Positions 22,881 through 32,403 of a DNA stretch of 64,000 bases are shown here, piece by piece. Numbering within the stretch: the stretch's first letter is position 1; each line of letters opens with the position of its first letter. The notes beneath the pieces were generated by a model. It searched no databases, was not told the origin of the DNA, and saw nothing but the letters and a program-made list of their open reading frames with translations. The DNA lies in the NCBI RefSeq assembly GCF_020497125.1, contig NC_059077.1, positions 34,733,340-34,797,339 on the forward strand. Reading direction: 5' to 3'. Made by a program: the position numbers and the translations under genes. The DNA comes from Mauremys mutica. Lineage: Eukaryota > Chordata > Testudines > Geoemydidae.

Positions 22881-23770
22881 GAGGTACAGAGTGTCACAGC
22901 CACCACCTGCCCTTAGGGTGAGGCAGCCTTGTCTGTCAGTCAGTTCCCTGACACCACAGGCAACACACGCACTGTCCTCTCAGGCCACGCAGGCTCCACT
23001 GCCACCCAGCAGGTTAGCAATAGGCACACACCTACCCCTGAGTTCTCTGAGTGACTGCAGTATCCAGCCCTTGATCCATGAGACACTCCCAGAATTCCCA
23101 GATCTGCTGTTCCCAAAGGAACAGTGCACCATAGCTGACCAGTTACACCATGAACACAACTCTGCTTAATACACAACTCTTAGATTTGTTCATAGAGAAA
23201 GCAAATATAAACGTATTTAACGAAGAAAAGAGTTTCAAATGATAGCAAGCAGAAATCAAATCAAATCATAACAATTAGACCAGAGCCTAGTCTTAACCAA
23301 CAAGATACCCTCCTGCCTAGTGAAGTTTATCTTACCAAAGTTCTTCTCCCAATATTTAACAGCCTGGTTGCCTGTGATCCTTTTTTCATGAAGCTAACCC
23401 ACTGTCGGCTTACTGCCTAGGTGAAGGATCCGGAGTCAGTATCTGTACCTACCGTTATAGTCCAAAAATCCATTGTCTTCACTTGCAGATAGGCTAACCC
23501 CTGCTTCCTGGGTTTTCATCTCCCCTGGAGACTTTGCAATCACTAAATTAGAATTTTGCTTAGATTGTGAATAGGCATTCATTGTGTAGTACACAATACT
23601 CAATTTACGTGTAGACAGACTGATAGATAAACATCTTCAGCCTGAAAGAAACTTTTTTATCAACTTCTGGTGACCGGCTCCAACTCACAGAGCTGAAAAA
23701 CATAATTTTAAGTATATATACATAACTCTTCACATATTATCCATCCATACATATTGTGACAATTATGATG
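22881..23770. mobile_element. Second LTR-like stretch next to the first
   Basis: Begins near GAGTGTCACAGCCACCACCT with CCTTAGGGTGAGGCAGCC and ends with ACATAACTCTTCACATATTA. The end resembles the region 44040-44180. It has the same low-complexity style and A-rich middle (23195-23285), but I found no open frame or terminal duplication. Confidence 0.3.
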
Positions 23771-24054
23771 AGCAAGTGATACAGACTTTCAGCAGAGACT
23801 GTAATGACACTCTGGTGAACAAGTATGCAGATACTACATCCAGGGGATCCCTGTAACTCTTATGCACCTGTGTCCTCTGCCAATTGGCACTAAGAAGTAC
23901 CTCGGTCATAATATGTGCATGTGTGTTTGTAGCAGAGGACTAATCTCACAAGAATATTTGGGAGGGGTGGCGAGAGCCAAGATGAAAATATGGGAGATCA
24001 GCAACTACTCTGAGGGGAACATTAACAAGACAGTTTAAATAGTAGTAAGAATAA

Positions 24055-24247
24055 TTAATTAGTACCTAGATTTTACATAGCACTTTTCATCAGTAGATCT
24101 CAAAGGACTGTAAAAATAGGGAAACTGAGGCACAGCAAGATGAAGCAATTTGCCTAAAGCCACCCAGCAGGACAGAGTTGAGAACAGAACTCAGATCTCC
24201 TGAATCCCAGTCTAGTAGTTTAGCCACTAGACAACATTGCCTCTGAT
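24055..24247 (-). mobile_element. MIR SINE, minus strand
   Basis: The plus strand is MIR in reverse: TTACATAGCACTTTTCATCA, AGATCTCAAAGGACTGTAAA, GGGAAACTGAGGCACAGCAA, GCAATTTGCCTAAAGCCACC and a head with AACTCAGATCTCCTGAATCC and TTTAGCCACTAGACAACATT. All blocks are in the expected order; this is one of the better preserved MIR copies here. Confidence 0.85.
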
Positions 24248-25214
24248 GTAAATGGTATTTCTTGACCTTGTCTGCCCCGGTGGTTGCATTTACACTGGGT
24301 CATGTGTGCTTATTGGGGGTGGGGTATGTGTTTTCAGGAGCTGAAGACCCATTGTGCACACATACACAAATTCTTTTATGTAATAGTATCTCATTGTAAT
24401 AAAAATTCCATATTCTAAATAACATTTTATTTAAGAAGCTGTGTTGCATCCTGAATTCCTTCTCACGGGAGGGGATGAACTACTAGGCAGAGCTGAAGCC
24501 AGCCAAGAATTACCTTGGTTTCTCTTGAGTCATCATGAAAATAGTTGGGGAAGGCTTGATAGGTGAAAGAGCTCTCAGGGCTGGCACTGAAGGTGGCTAG
24601 GAGCCCGATGGGATTGTGCTGGCAGGACAAATGGAACCAGTGCAGCTGCAAGGCCTGAACTTTCTGCCTGCATATGCATGTGTGAATTGAACCAGCTCAG
24701 GAGGAAGGTGTTAACAAGACTTATTTGATGCTGATGCACTCATACAGACAGGCACTAGCAATGCTTGTGAAACCTTTGGAGTACTACATGCAACCATTGA
24801 GGGGTATGAGACGAAGTGTGACACCTCGTCTCCTCCAAAATTCTCCTGTCCTAATGTGCCTGCCACTCAGCATGGTGGCAGGACTCATTAGGCCTGATTC
24901 TCCACTAACTTACACCCATGTAAATCAGGAGCAATGCCACTCTGGTCAGTGGAATTGGCCCAGTGTAAATGGAAGGGTAATCACTCTGGCCCATTTATTT
25001 TCATTCTTGGTCACCCTACACCCCACCTCCTTATTTTGGGTGTATCACTTTTCAGCTCTTTTACATGAAGGGCATGATTCTCCTGTACAATAGAACCCAC
25101 TTAGAAACAGCTTAGCCTGCTGCTGAATGATTTCCACTACATGGGGGAATATTTCAGTGAGACAGAGCAGTTCCTGTGTCATCACCCTTCAACCAGCACC
25201 CAAGGAAGGGGATG
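24248..25214. other. Mostly unique DNA with a short palindromic repeat
   Basis: Around 24890-24980 the text GCCTGATTCTCCACTAACTT with CCATGTAAATCAGGAGCAAT and GGCCCAGTGTAAATGG belongs to the same style of old interspersed repeat as 17157-17271. No exon or RNA gene is seen. The open frame 24725-25093 shows no domain. Confidence 0.35.
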
Positions 25215-25866
25215 TTACTGGAAAAAGTATTCTTGCTAGCAAGTTAAAGAAGTATGGGCTGGATGAATGGACTATAAGGTGGATAGAAAGCTGGCTAGAT
25301 CGTTGGGATCAATGGGTAGTGATCAATGGCTCCATGTCTAGTTGGCAGCCAGTATTAAGCGGAGTGCCCCAAGGGTCGGACCTGGGGCCGGTTTTGTTCA
25401 ATATTATCATTAATGATCTGGAGGATGGCGTGGACTGCACCCTCAGCAAGTTTGCAGATGACACTAAACTAGGAGGAGTGGTAGATACACTGGAGGGTAG
25501 GGATAGGATACAGAGGGACCTAGACAAATTAGAGGATTGGGCCAAAAGAAATCTGATGAGGTTCACCAAGGACAAGTGCAGAGTCCTGCATTTAGGACGC
25601 AAGAATCCCATGCACTGCTACAGACTAGGGACCGAGTGGCTAGGCAGAAGTTCATGGAGGATAGGTCCATCAATGGCTATTAGCCAGGATGAACAGGGAT
25701 GGTGTCCCTCGCCTCTGTTTTCCAGAAGCTGGGAATGGGCGACGGGATGGCTCACTTGATGATTACCTGTTCTGTTCATTCCCTCTGAGGCACCCGGCAT
25801 TGGCCACTCTCCGAAGACAGGATATTAGGCTAGATGGACCTTTGGTTTGACCCAGTATGGCCGTTA
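25215..25866 (+). pseudogene. CR1 LINE copy, reverse-transcriptase core with internal deletion
   Basis: The frame is open from 25127 to 25759. CR1 protein begins near [20 protein letters not shown], continues with [16 protein letters not shown], then the catalytic [11 protein letters not shown] box (near 25445-25477), then [20 protein letters not shown] and [20 protein letters not shown]. At about 25648 it jumps to 3' untranslated text (TTCATGGAGGATAGGTCCAT ... GGCTAGATGGACCTTTG-like ... GACCCAGTATGGCCGTTATG), skipping the C-terminal coding part. The catalytic FADD is intact, but 5' truncation and internal deletion make it non-functional. Open frame and low divergence suggest a younger insertion than 9340-10453. 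Confidence 0.92.
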
Positions 25867-26150
25867 TGTTCTAAAGTGTATCATGGTTGGGGCTCTCTGA
25901 CACTCTGGATGCCAGAATTGTCCATTGGGACTGTTGGCAGCTACAATAAATTTAAATTCAGGAGTGGAATAGTCCCTGAACGGTTTTTGGATCAGGGTAG
26001 TGCAAAGGCTTAATGACATCATTGCACCATCTGCTCCCCTCTACCCACCCAACCTGCACTGAATGCTCCTTGGCACAGCTTAGAACCTTGGCATTTCTCT
26101 TACTTGCATTCCAGATGCTTACTTCAGCATTTAAAGTATCAAAATCCTCT
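25867..26150. other. Short unique stretch, nothing recognised
   Basis: No exon or repeat boundary seen. Confidence 0.35.
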
Positions 26151-26450
26151 AGGATGGGGTGAGCAAACTTTTTGGCCCGAGGGCCACATTGGGGTTGCAA
26201 AACTGGATGGAGGGCCGGGTAGGGAAGGCTGTGCCTCCCCAAGCAGCCTGACCCCCGCCCCCTATCCGACTCTTCCCACTTCCCACCCCAACTGCTCCCC
26301 TCAGAACCCCCAACCCATCCAACCACCCCGCTCCTTGTCCCCTAACCACCCCCTCTCCAGACCCCCACCCTTAACCGCCCCCGGGACCCTACCCCCATCT
26401 AACTCCCCTGCTTCCAGTCCCCTGACTGCCCCGACCCCATCCACATACCC
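26151..26450. mobile_element. hAT-type DNA element, one end only, with C-rich interior
   Basis: TGGGGTGAGCAAACTTTTTG followed by GCCCGAGGGCCACATTGGG is the characteristic left end of a hAT family; the matching right end (GGCCAAAAAGTTTGC) is present in the related element at 42862-43684 but absent here. The interior is a CCCCAACC-type degenerate simple repeat. Frames of about 120 codons across it are proline-rich artefacts. Confidence 0.7.
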
Positions 26451-27285
26451 AGGCCTCAGGTGCTGACTGGGAGTTGAGGATGCTCATACCCAATACACAG
26501 TTGGCATCTCACAGCATTAGGCCCTGATTTCAGCATAATTCATGTTTGCATTGTCCATTCAGTCATCTAAGTATAGATGTCAGTACTGTGAAAATATTTG
26601 TCTTTATGCTGCGGAACTGAGGCAGCACATGCCAGAGATATGACTCAGTAAAGACATTCAGTTTTACAGCAGATCAGTAGAAATGTGGTAATGATTAACC
26701 TGGATGATTTTTAAAATAACCAGTTTTGTCCAGGTCAGCCTCTGAGGGGCTCTCTCCCTATGACAAGTCACCAACTGTCCCTGCTTTTCATGGGAAGACA
26801 AATAGTGTAGCAGAGACCTTTTACATACTGCATCTGGATCAATACAGACTTGAGGTAGTGGATTGGTTTGAGATTTAACATGAGGAATTTGAAGGCATAA
26901 TTCTGACAGCTTACTTTGACACTTCAGAAACCCACTTTGAGAGTGTGGGGACATTCTCCCTAGTGCAAAAAATTTTGGAAAAGAGAAAATAGGCAGAAGT
27001 CAAACTACCCAATATGAAATATTAGCAGCTCATATCATGTTTGGGACATGTAAGGTGAGGCATGAAATTTTCTTTCTGGATTTTTTTCAGTTTCATATTG
27101 AAAAGCTTTTAGAAGAAACATATTGTTCTGTCAATGAGGAAATACGGTATAAGGGCTTGCAAAAAATGATTGGTGACCAATAGTGTAATGAATCCAAATT
27201 GTAACATTTATAACAATTATGGGCACTCATGGTAGCATCTTTTAGAGTACTTACAATGCAACTTATATTATTTATTTATATATTA
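26451..27285. other. Unique DNA, nothing recognised
   Basis: No exon, RNA gene or repeat end identified. Confidence 0.4.
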
Positions 27286-27435
27286 AATATGTTTTACAAT
27301 ACTCAGTTTACAGATGGGTAAACTGTGGAGGACACTCACTTAATGTCACACAGATTAATACCAGACAACAACAAAACTCAGACATCCGAATTCACAGCCC
27401 CCTGACTTTAACCACTAGATAACATTTCTTCCCTT
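27286..27435 (-). mobile_element. MIR SINE, minus strand
   Basis: The plus strand reads CTCAGTTTACAGATGGGTAA, TCACTTAATGTCACACAGAT, an AACTCAGACATCCGAATTCA block and CTGACTTTAACCACTAGATA, the reverse complement order of MIR. Highly diverged. Confidence 0.65.
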
Positions 27436-28434
27436 TCAATCAGCATATTTACAATTTATGTCTTCCTTGTTCTAATGTAAATACTACTCTAAGCGCATTT
27501 TATGTGTCAGTAGCTACTTGACCATAGAAGATTACTTGCAAATATTTTGTCACCTCCTCTTAAAAAAAGAAAATGGAAAGCCCCAGGATTTACAGGGGTA
27601 AATATTGACCAGTATTAAGGTTTGTGGACTTACTTCTAGCATACCTTTGAAAATGGAACTCCCATCTTCCATAGGGAAATAAGTTACTGAGATGGAAAAG
27701 AAAGGTTTCCTTATCTCCCCTGAGTGCTGCTAATTCCGTGCATTGTACTTATAAAAGCACTTGAAGGTTGCATCACTGAAGGTTCCGTAGAACAGACAGA
27801 AACAGATTTCCCAAACGAAACATTCTATTCAATCTGGAAGATGGTTTGTAGGTTATAATGGATGGAAACTTCATTTATAATGAATTTTCATGTCTTCTAT
27901 GAGTATTACTTACAACCCAGAAGACATTAAATTTGACAAGTATATGGAGGAGCTATAGGCTAGTGCAGAATTGGATTTCCTAAAAAATAATCTTCCATAA
28001 ACCTCCTTCAGTTAAAAAAAAAATTTAAGGGCTCAATTCTTCCAGGTGCTGTGGGGCACTTTGGCCCATATCCAGTAAAGCACTTAAGCATGTAGTTAGG
28101 CATGTGATTAGTCTCATTGACATCAATAAAACTACTCACATCCTTAGAGTTAAGTGCATGCTTACATGCTCTGCTAACTCAGGGCCAGAATGTTCAGCAC
28201 CTCGCAGGGTTCAGCTCTTAATTATCTCAGGCCAATTGCAGAAGTCAGTTAAGTTACTCCAAATTTATACCAGTGGCAGTGAAATAAAAATCTTTGTTTT
28301 ACTGTATTTGTTTGTGAAGAAGTACCATATGGTAGGCTGAGCATTGTTAAAGTATTAGCAATGGGCCAAAGTATAGAACCAGATGTTGATCTGTTAGTTC
28401 TGATAATTACCTACAATGGAATTCAAGCAGTTAT
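27436..28434. other. Unique AT-rich DNA with one old palindromic repeat
   Basis: Around 28065-28160 the text TCCAGTAAAGCACTTAAGCA ... GACATCAATAAAACTACTCA ... TTAAGTGCATGCTTA repeats the palindromic style seen at 4556-4690. Otherwise nothing is recognised. Confidence 0.4.
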
Positions 28435-28761
28435 AAATGGAGGTTACTTACCTGCAACTGGAAGTTCTTTGAGATGTGTGGGCCCTATCTGTATTCCACA
28501 CATGGGTATGCCTGCATGCCATGCACCCGCGTCCAGAGATTCTTAACAAGCAGAGTCCATTGGTCCACACATCTGCAGTTGCTCTCCTCATGCTCCAGAC
28601 CAAGAGCATAAGAGACAGTGTAGACCAATGCCTTTCCAGTTCCTCTTCTTACCACAAATCCAATTGGATCTGAAGCAGAAGGGATGGAGGTGGGTAGCAC
28701 AGTATATATAGGGACCACACACCTAGAAGAACTTCCAGTTACAGGTAAGTAACCTCCATTT
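28435..28761. repeat. Palindromic terminal region of the DIRS element
   Basis: Left arm 28435-28488 (AAATGGAGGTTACTTACCTG..CAACTGGAAGTTCTTTGAGA) is the reverse complement, with few mismatches, of right arm 28708-28761 (..AGAAGAACTTCCAGTTACAG..GTAAGTAACCTCCATTT). The arms are about 54 bp with a 219-bp spacer holding the inverted terminal repeat. The right outer end of the element (32403) lacks this second arm. Confidence 0.8.
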
Positions 28762-29139
28762 CTTCTTCAACTGCTGGTTCCTATGTGTATTGGTGACTGA
28801 CAAGAAGTATTCTTTCAGACTGGAGGGGAGTGCAAGGATGCTGGTAATAAAGATGCTTGAAGAACTGCAGTCCTTACCACTCCATCTGCAGCGGAGGCCT
28901 GAACTAGCGCATCATGTTTTGTGAACAGGTGAACGGTACTGCAGGTAACCACTCTGCATATGTCCAGTATCAGTACTTCCTGTAGAGATGCTGCAGAAGC
29001 AGACTGTGCCCTAGTACAGTGTGCTCATACCCCACCTGGGGAACAGATACACACTAACTGTTAGCACATGATGATGCAACCAGACATCCATTTAGAGAGT
29101 CTCTGAAAAGATTTTGCTTGTCTTCATGACCTTTTTGCT

Positions 29140-29636
29140 CTAGTGAGAAATAGTCTTGGTGATTTTCTGATTGGTTTGGGCCTTTGCAGGTAGAATGCCA
29201 GAGCACATCTGACACACAGGGAATGAAATCTTTTCTCTTAAATGGAAACACATGCTTTTGGGAAGAAAACAGGTAAGTTGGTCAACATGGAATTCAGAAA
29301 TTACCTTAGTGAGGAATTTAGGATGAAGGGGAAGGGAGACCTTCTCCTTGTGAAAAATGGTATACAGTCGATCACCCTGAGTGCTCCCATCTTGTTTACC
29401 CTTCCGGCTGAAGTAATAGCAATCAAAAATGCAACCTTCATGGAACAATGAGACACATCGCATGTGGCCAGATGGTGGTCTGGTGAGTATTGACAGGATG
29501 AGATTGAGGTCCCATTGAGGTGTAGGCTTGACCATTGGCAGAAAGACTGTGAGTAGGCCCTTCCTGAATCTAACTGTTGTTGGGTGTAAAAATGGAATGC
29601 CTGTCTACTGGAGAAAGGAAGCACTGATTGCTGCAA
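29140..29636 (-). pseudogene. DIRS tyrosine recombinase remnant
   Basis: Two overlapping frames supply one protein. The frame from 29636 gives MKVAFLIAITSAGRVNKMGAL-type text (residues 66-86), matching the conserved first box of DIRS tyrosine recombinases with its catalytic arginine. The frame from 29535 gives PQWDLNLILSILTRPPSGHM and later TIFHKEKVSLPLHPKFLTKV with EFHVDQ. Because upstream and downstream segments fall into different frames, at least two frameshifts are present. The role in a live element is to insert the circular DNA intermediate by recombination instead of using an integrase. Confidence 0.75.
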
Positions 29637-30209
29637 GATGGACCTGTTGTGAGCTAATGGAAAGATCTGAGTTCTTCAATGATAGGGGATAATCTAAAAT
29701 GACAGGGATATCTGCAAAGTCTGAAGAAGATTGATTGCACTGTGCCCAAGTAGAGAATCATATCTATTTAGCTAGGTAGCAGTTCCTAGTGACTCTTTCC
29801 TACTCTGATTAAGAATGTCTTGGACAGCTTCTGCACATGAGCATTCTAGATATAATGCCCATCCCCAAACCAGGCTATTAGGTGAAATAGGTCTGGATTG
29901 GGAAGTCTGATTTTGACATCTTCCTGAGTTAGAAGATCCAGAAAGGAACTGATCCTGAAAGGAGGACGGGCTGACATTCTCAGAAGTTCCAGGAACCAAA
30001 AACTATCTGGACCAGGTGAGTGCTATGAGAACGACTCTGGTCCTGTCATGATGGATCTTTCTTAAGACCTGCGGTGGTAGAGGGATGGGTGGAAAGGCAT
30101 ATCTGAACTGGTGTCTCTGTGATAGCAGGATTGTGTCGCCCTGGGAGTTGTGGCCCATACCTGCTCTGAATCATTACAGGCGAAGCTTCCTCTTCATTTA
30201 GGTTGCCCA

Positions 30210-30786
30210 CTAGAGAATTCTGAACACCTGGCAGGTATGCGACTTGGATACTGATGTGGTTTCTGATACATCAGTTCCAAAGTCTGACTGCTTCCAGGCA
30301 GAAGGAAAGGGATCTTTCTCCACCCTGCTTTTTACACTGAAGACCGTGGTAATATTGTCCAGCATCTCCTGCCTGGGGATCCAAGTGCTCTGTATAGTGT
30401 AGTCATTCAGGTGGGCCGTCCAACCCAGTAAGGATGCGTCTGTTATAGTGGTGGCACTAGAGGTAGGAGAGTAGAAGGGGACTCGCGCCGGTTCCAGTTT
30501 TGACCATGAGGTAAGAAAGGTGTGGACCATAGCGGGAATGGTCACTGTAGTGTTCATGTGGTCATTGTCTGGTGAGTAGATGGACTGGAGCCAGGCCTGT
30601 ACGCAGCACAGATGAAGTCTGGTGAATGGTGTCACAGAAGTACATGAGGCCACATGGCCTAGTGGAGAAAGGCATACTTTTGATGGTAGTTTTTGGTTTG
30701 CGAGTAACTTGTGTTATCAGAATGCTCACTGACTGAAATCTTTCTGTGGGGAAGGAAGCTCTTGCTGAAACTGAGTCCAGGGTCAC
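30210..30786 (-). pseudogene. DIRS reverse transcriptase C-terminus and RNase H remnant
   Basis: The frame from 30653 begins MASCTSVTPFTRLHLCCVQA, typical of the connection after the DIRS RT palm, and reaches TITDASLLGWTAHL at residues 70-82, the first acidic motif of its RNase H (TDAS.LGWGAHL in relatives). A second frame upstream gives VTLDSVSARASFPTERF, the RT thumb region (FIG..LDS..AR..LP..R). A frameshift separates the two. The frame decays into unrelated sequence after about residue 100. Confidence 0.78.
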
Positions 30787-30789
30787 TCC

Positions 30790-30945
30790 GATAAAGTTAA
30801 TTGCCTCTGTGGGGAGTCAAAACAAAATGTCTTTGTTCATGAAGACAACTAGTGCTGCTAGAAGAGGAAGGAGGAACAAAGTCGCTGATCTGACCTCTTG
30901 GTTGGAGAGACCCATTTGGAGCTAGTCATCCAAACAGAGGCGATG
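30790..30945 (-). pseudogene. DIRS reverse-transcriptase palm fragment with decayed catalytic box
   Basis: On the minus strand a frame reads RLCLDD then a stop, then LQMGLSNQEVRSA. The LDD codons lie at 30925-30933. Relatives have YLDDWLI at this place, so the catalytic aspartates remain while the tyrosine is C and the tryptophan codon is a stop. Upstream palm motifs were not recognised with confidence. Confidence 0.6.
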
Positions 30946-31572
30946 CGTGTGTGGGGGGTGTCATGCAGGGTCACATGCCCTCCCCCCCGATTGATTGGTC
31001 ACAAGGACCAGCGGAGCAGCTGAGCCAGGGAACTGCACCTAGAGGGGCTTTCGCTTTCCAGGAGGGGTGTGACTCAAACTGTTCCAGGGTTGTGCCCCCC
31101 CCACTGTCAGCAGGCACAGGTCATCTATGCATCCAAAGATGGAAAGACTCTGTAGTTGTGGTGTCTTATTTGGGCTGCCACTACAGAGAAACCTTTGTGA
31201 ATACATTGGTACTGGGTGAATACTTGTGCCTGAGGGTTGAAGCAGAAAGGATTCCTGTGTTATTAAATTTGTCCTCTGGTGTGCCAAAGTCCCTCAGGAC
31301 AACTGGGCTCGAGAGAAGAGGGGAATGAGGATAAGGGAGGAAGATATCCTCCAGTGAGACATGATTGTCCATATGTCACAGTGTATGGAGCTTTCTGACA
31401 GTTGGGACTGATGAGTCCAATGTGCCCTAAGTCGTTGTGGGTAGCCAGTCCTTAGAAGGGTGGGTCAGTACCACCACAGAGTTAGCTTCAGCACTCTTGG
31501 ATGGTGCAGTGGATACTGGTCTTTATGTCTGGGAGTTGGAACCACCAATGGAACCAATGGATCCTTTTTCTT

Positions 31573-32100
31573 CTACATTTTATCCTCCTGCCTGGGGATC
31601 TTAAGTGGTTCTGAGCCCTTAGGATCAAAGCGTGAAAGCTTGCCTGACCTGGACAGGACCAGGGAGGGATCTCTTCTCTTAGGAACAGACCCGGATGGGG
31701 ATCTGCCCTTGTAACTGAGAGTGCGTCCCTTATTCTCATGTGAAGCCCTGGATGATGAGTCATTGGGCTTAGCACCTCTAGGATCCACTCCCAAGCTTGC
31801 ACTTGTTAGTTGGGGCCAATGTGCAGGGGGCTTTCCCTGGCCCAGATCAGAGTAAGGTCTCATAAACTTCTCCATAAGGTTTTCCTCAACCGCAGCTCAC
31901 AACCTTCGTGTGTTGATAGGGGAAACAAGTGGCAGATGCTGTATTTTGCAGATGTGTGTCTCACCCAAACAGTAGAGGCAGCATTGATGATCATCATTCA
32001 CAGAGAAGGAGCAAGGGCAAGAGATGAAATTCTTGAACTCCGGGACTCTGGGCATAGCCCCAGACCATGGGGAGGCACTCCCAACCAATGTAGAAAACAA
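31573..32100 (-). pseudogene. DIRS gag-like region remnant
   Basis: The minus-strand frame 32100-31897 contains DDHQCCLYCLGETH, resembling the H..CL.CLGE.H motif in DIRS gag proteins. The frame 31875-31573 continues with a Ser/Arg/Lys/Pro-rich region. Different frames again imply frameshifts. The gag assignment comes from position, the Cys motif and basic composition. Confidence 0.5.
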
Positions 32101-32214
32101 GCTATACTAACGACACTATAAAAATCTCTAACTATGCTAATATAAAAACTATTTACAATATCCATTTACAGGACTATAAGAAAGAAGCTAGAGAAACCAG
32201 TGGACACAGGATTC

Positions 32215-32403
32215 CAACTCACATCATTTGCAGTCAGAAGGAACTGGAGAGGCATCAGCCTGCACTGCCTCTTACACCCTCTATCTGGAGGACAAGGAGA
32301 GCAACTGCACATGTGCGGGCCAATGGACACTGCTTGTTAAGACTCGGGCTCATGGGTACCCATGTGTGGAATATACATAGGGAGCAGCCCTCAAAGAAGA
32401 GGA
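32215..32403. repeat. Right inverted terminal repeat of the DIRS element
   Basis: Reverse complement of the left terminal region (about 28463-28680), with recognisable blocks in the same order: CTTTGAG, CCCTAT, TATTCCACACATGGGTA, TCTTAACAAGCAG, GTCCATTGG, CAGTTGCTCTCC and CCTCTCCAGTTCC. Diverged by many substitutions. Confidence 0.75.

Larger units (their letters stand above)
28435..32403 (-). mobile_element. DIRS-type tyrosine-recombinase retrotransposon, decayed, nearly full span
   Basis: On the minus strand, in order, are a gag-like region (about 32100-31570), an RT palm remnant (30940-30790), an RT/RNase H region (30786-30210) and a tyrosine recombinase (29636-29140). The ends are inverted repeats of each other: GTATTCCACACATGGGTA at 28491-28508 pairs with 32357-32374, and flanking blocks (TTAACAAGCAG..GTCCATTGG, CAGTTGCTCTCC, CCTTTCCAGTTCC-like) correspond over about 180-200 bp. 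Inverted terminal repeats, absence of a target duplication, and RT followed by a tyrosine recombinase are diagnostic of DIRS-type elements. At about 4 kb it is shorter than usual and all frames are broken. Confidence 0.85.
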
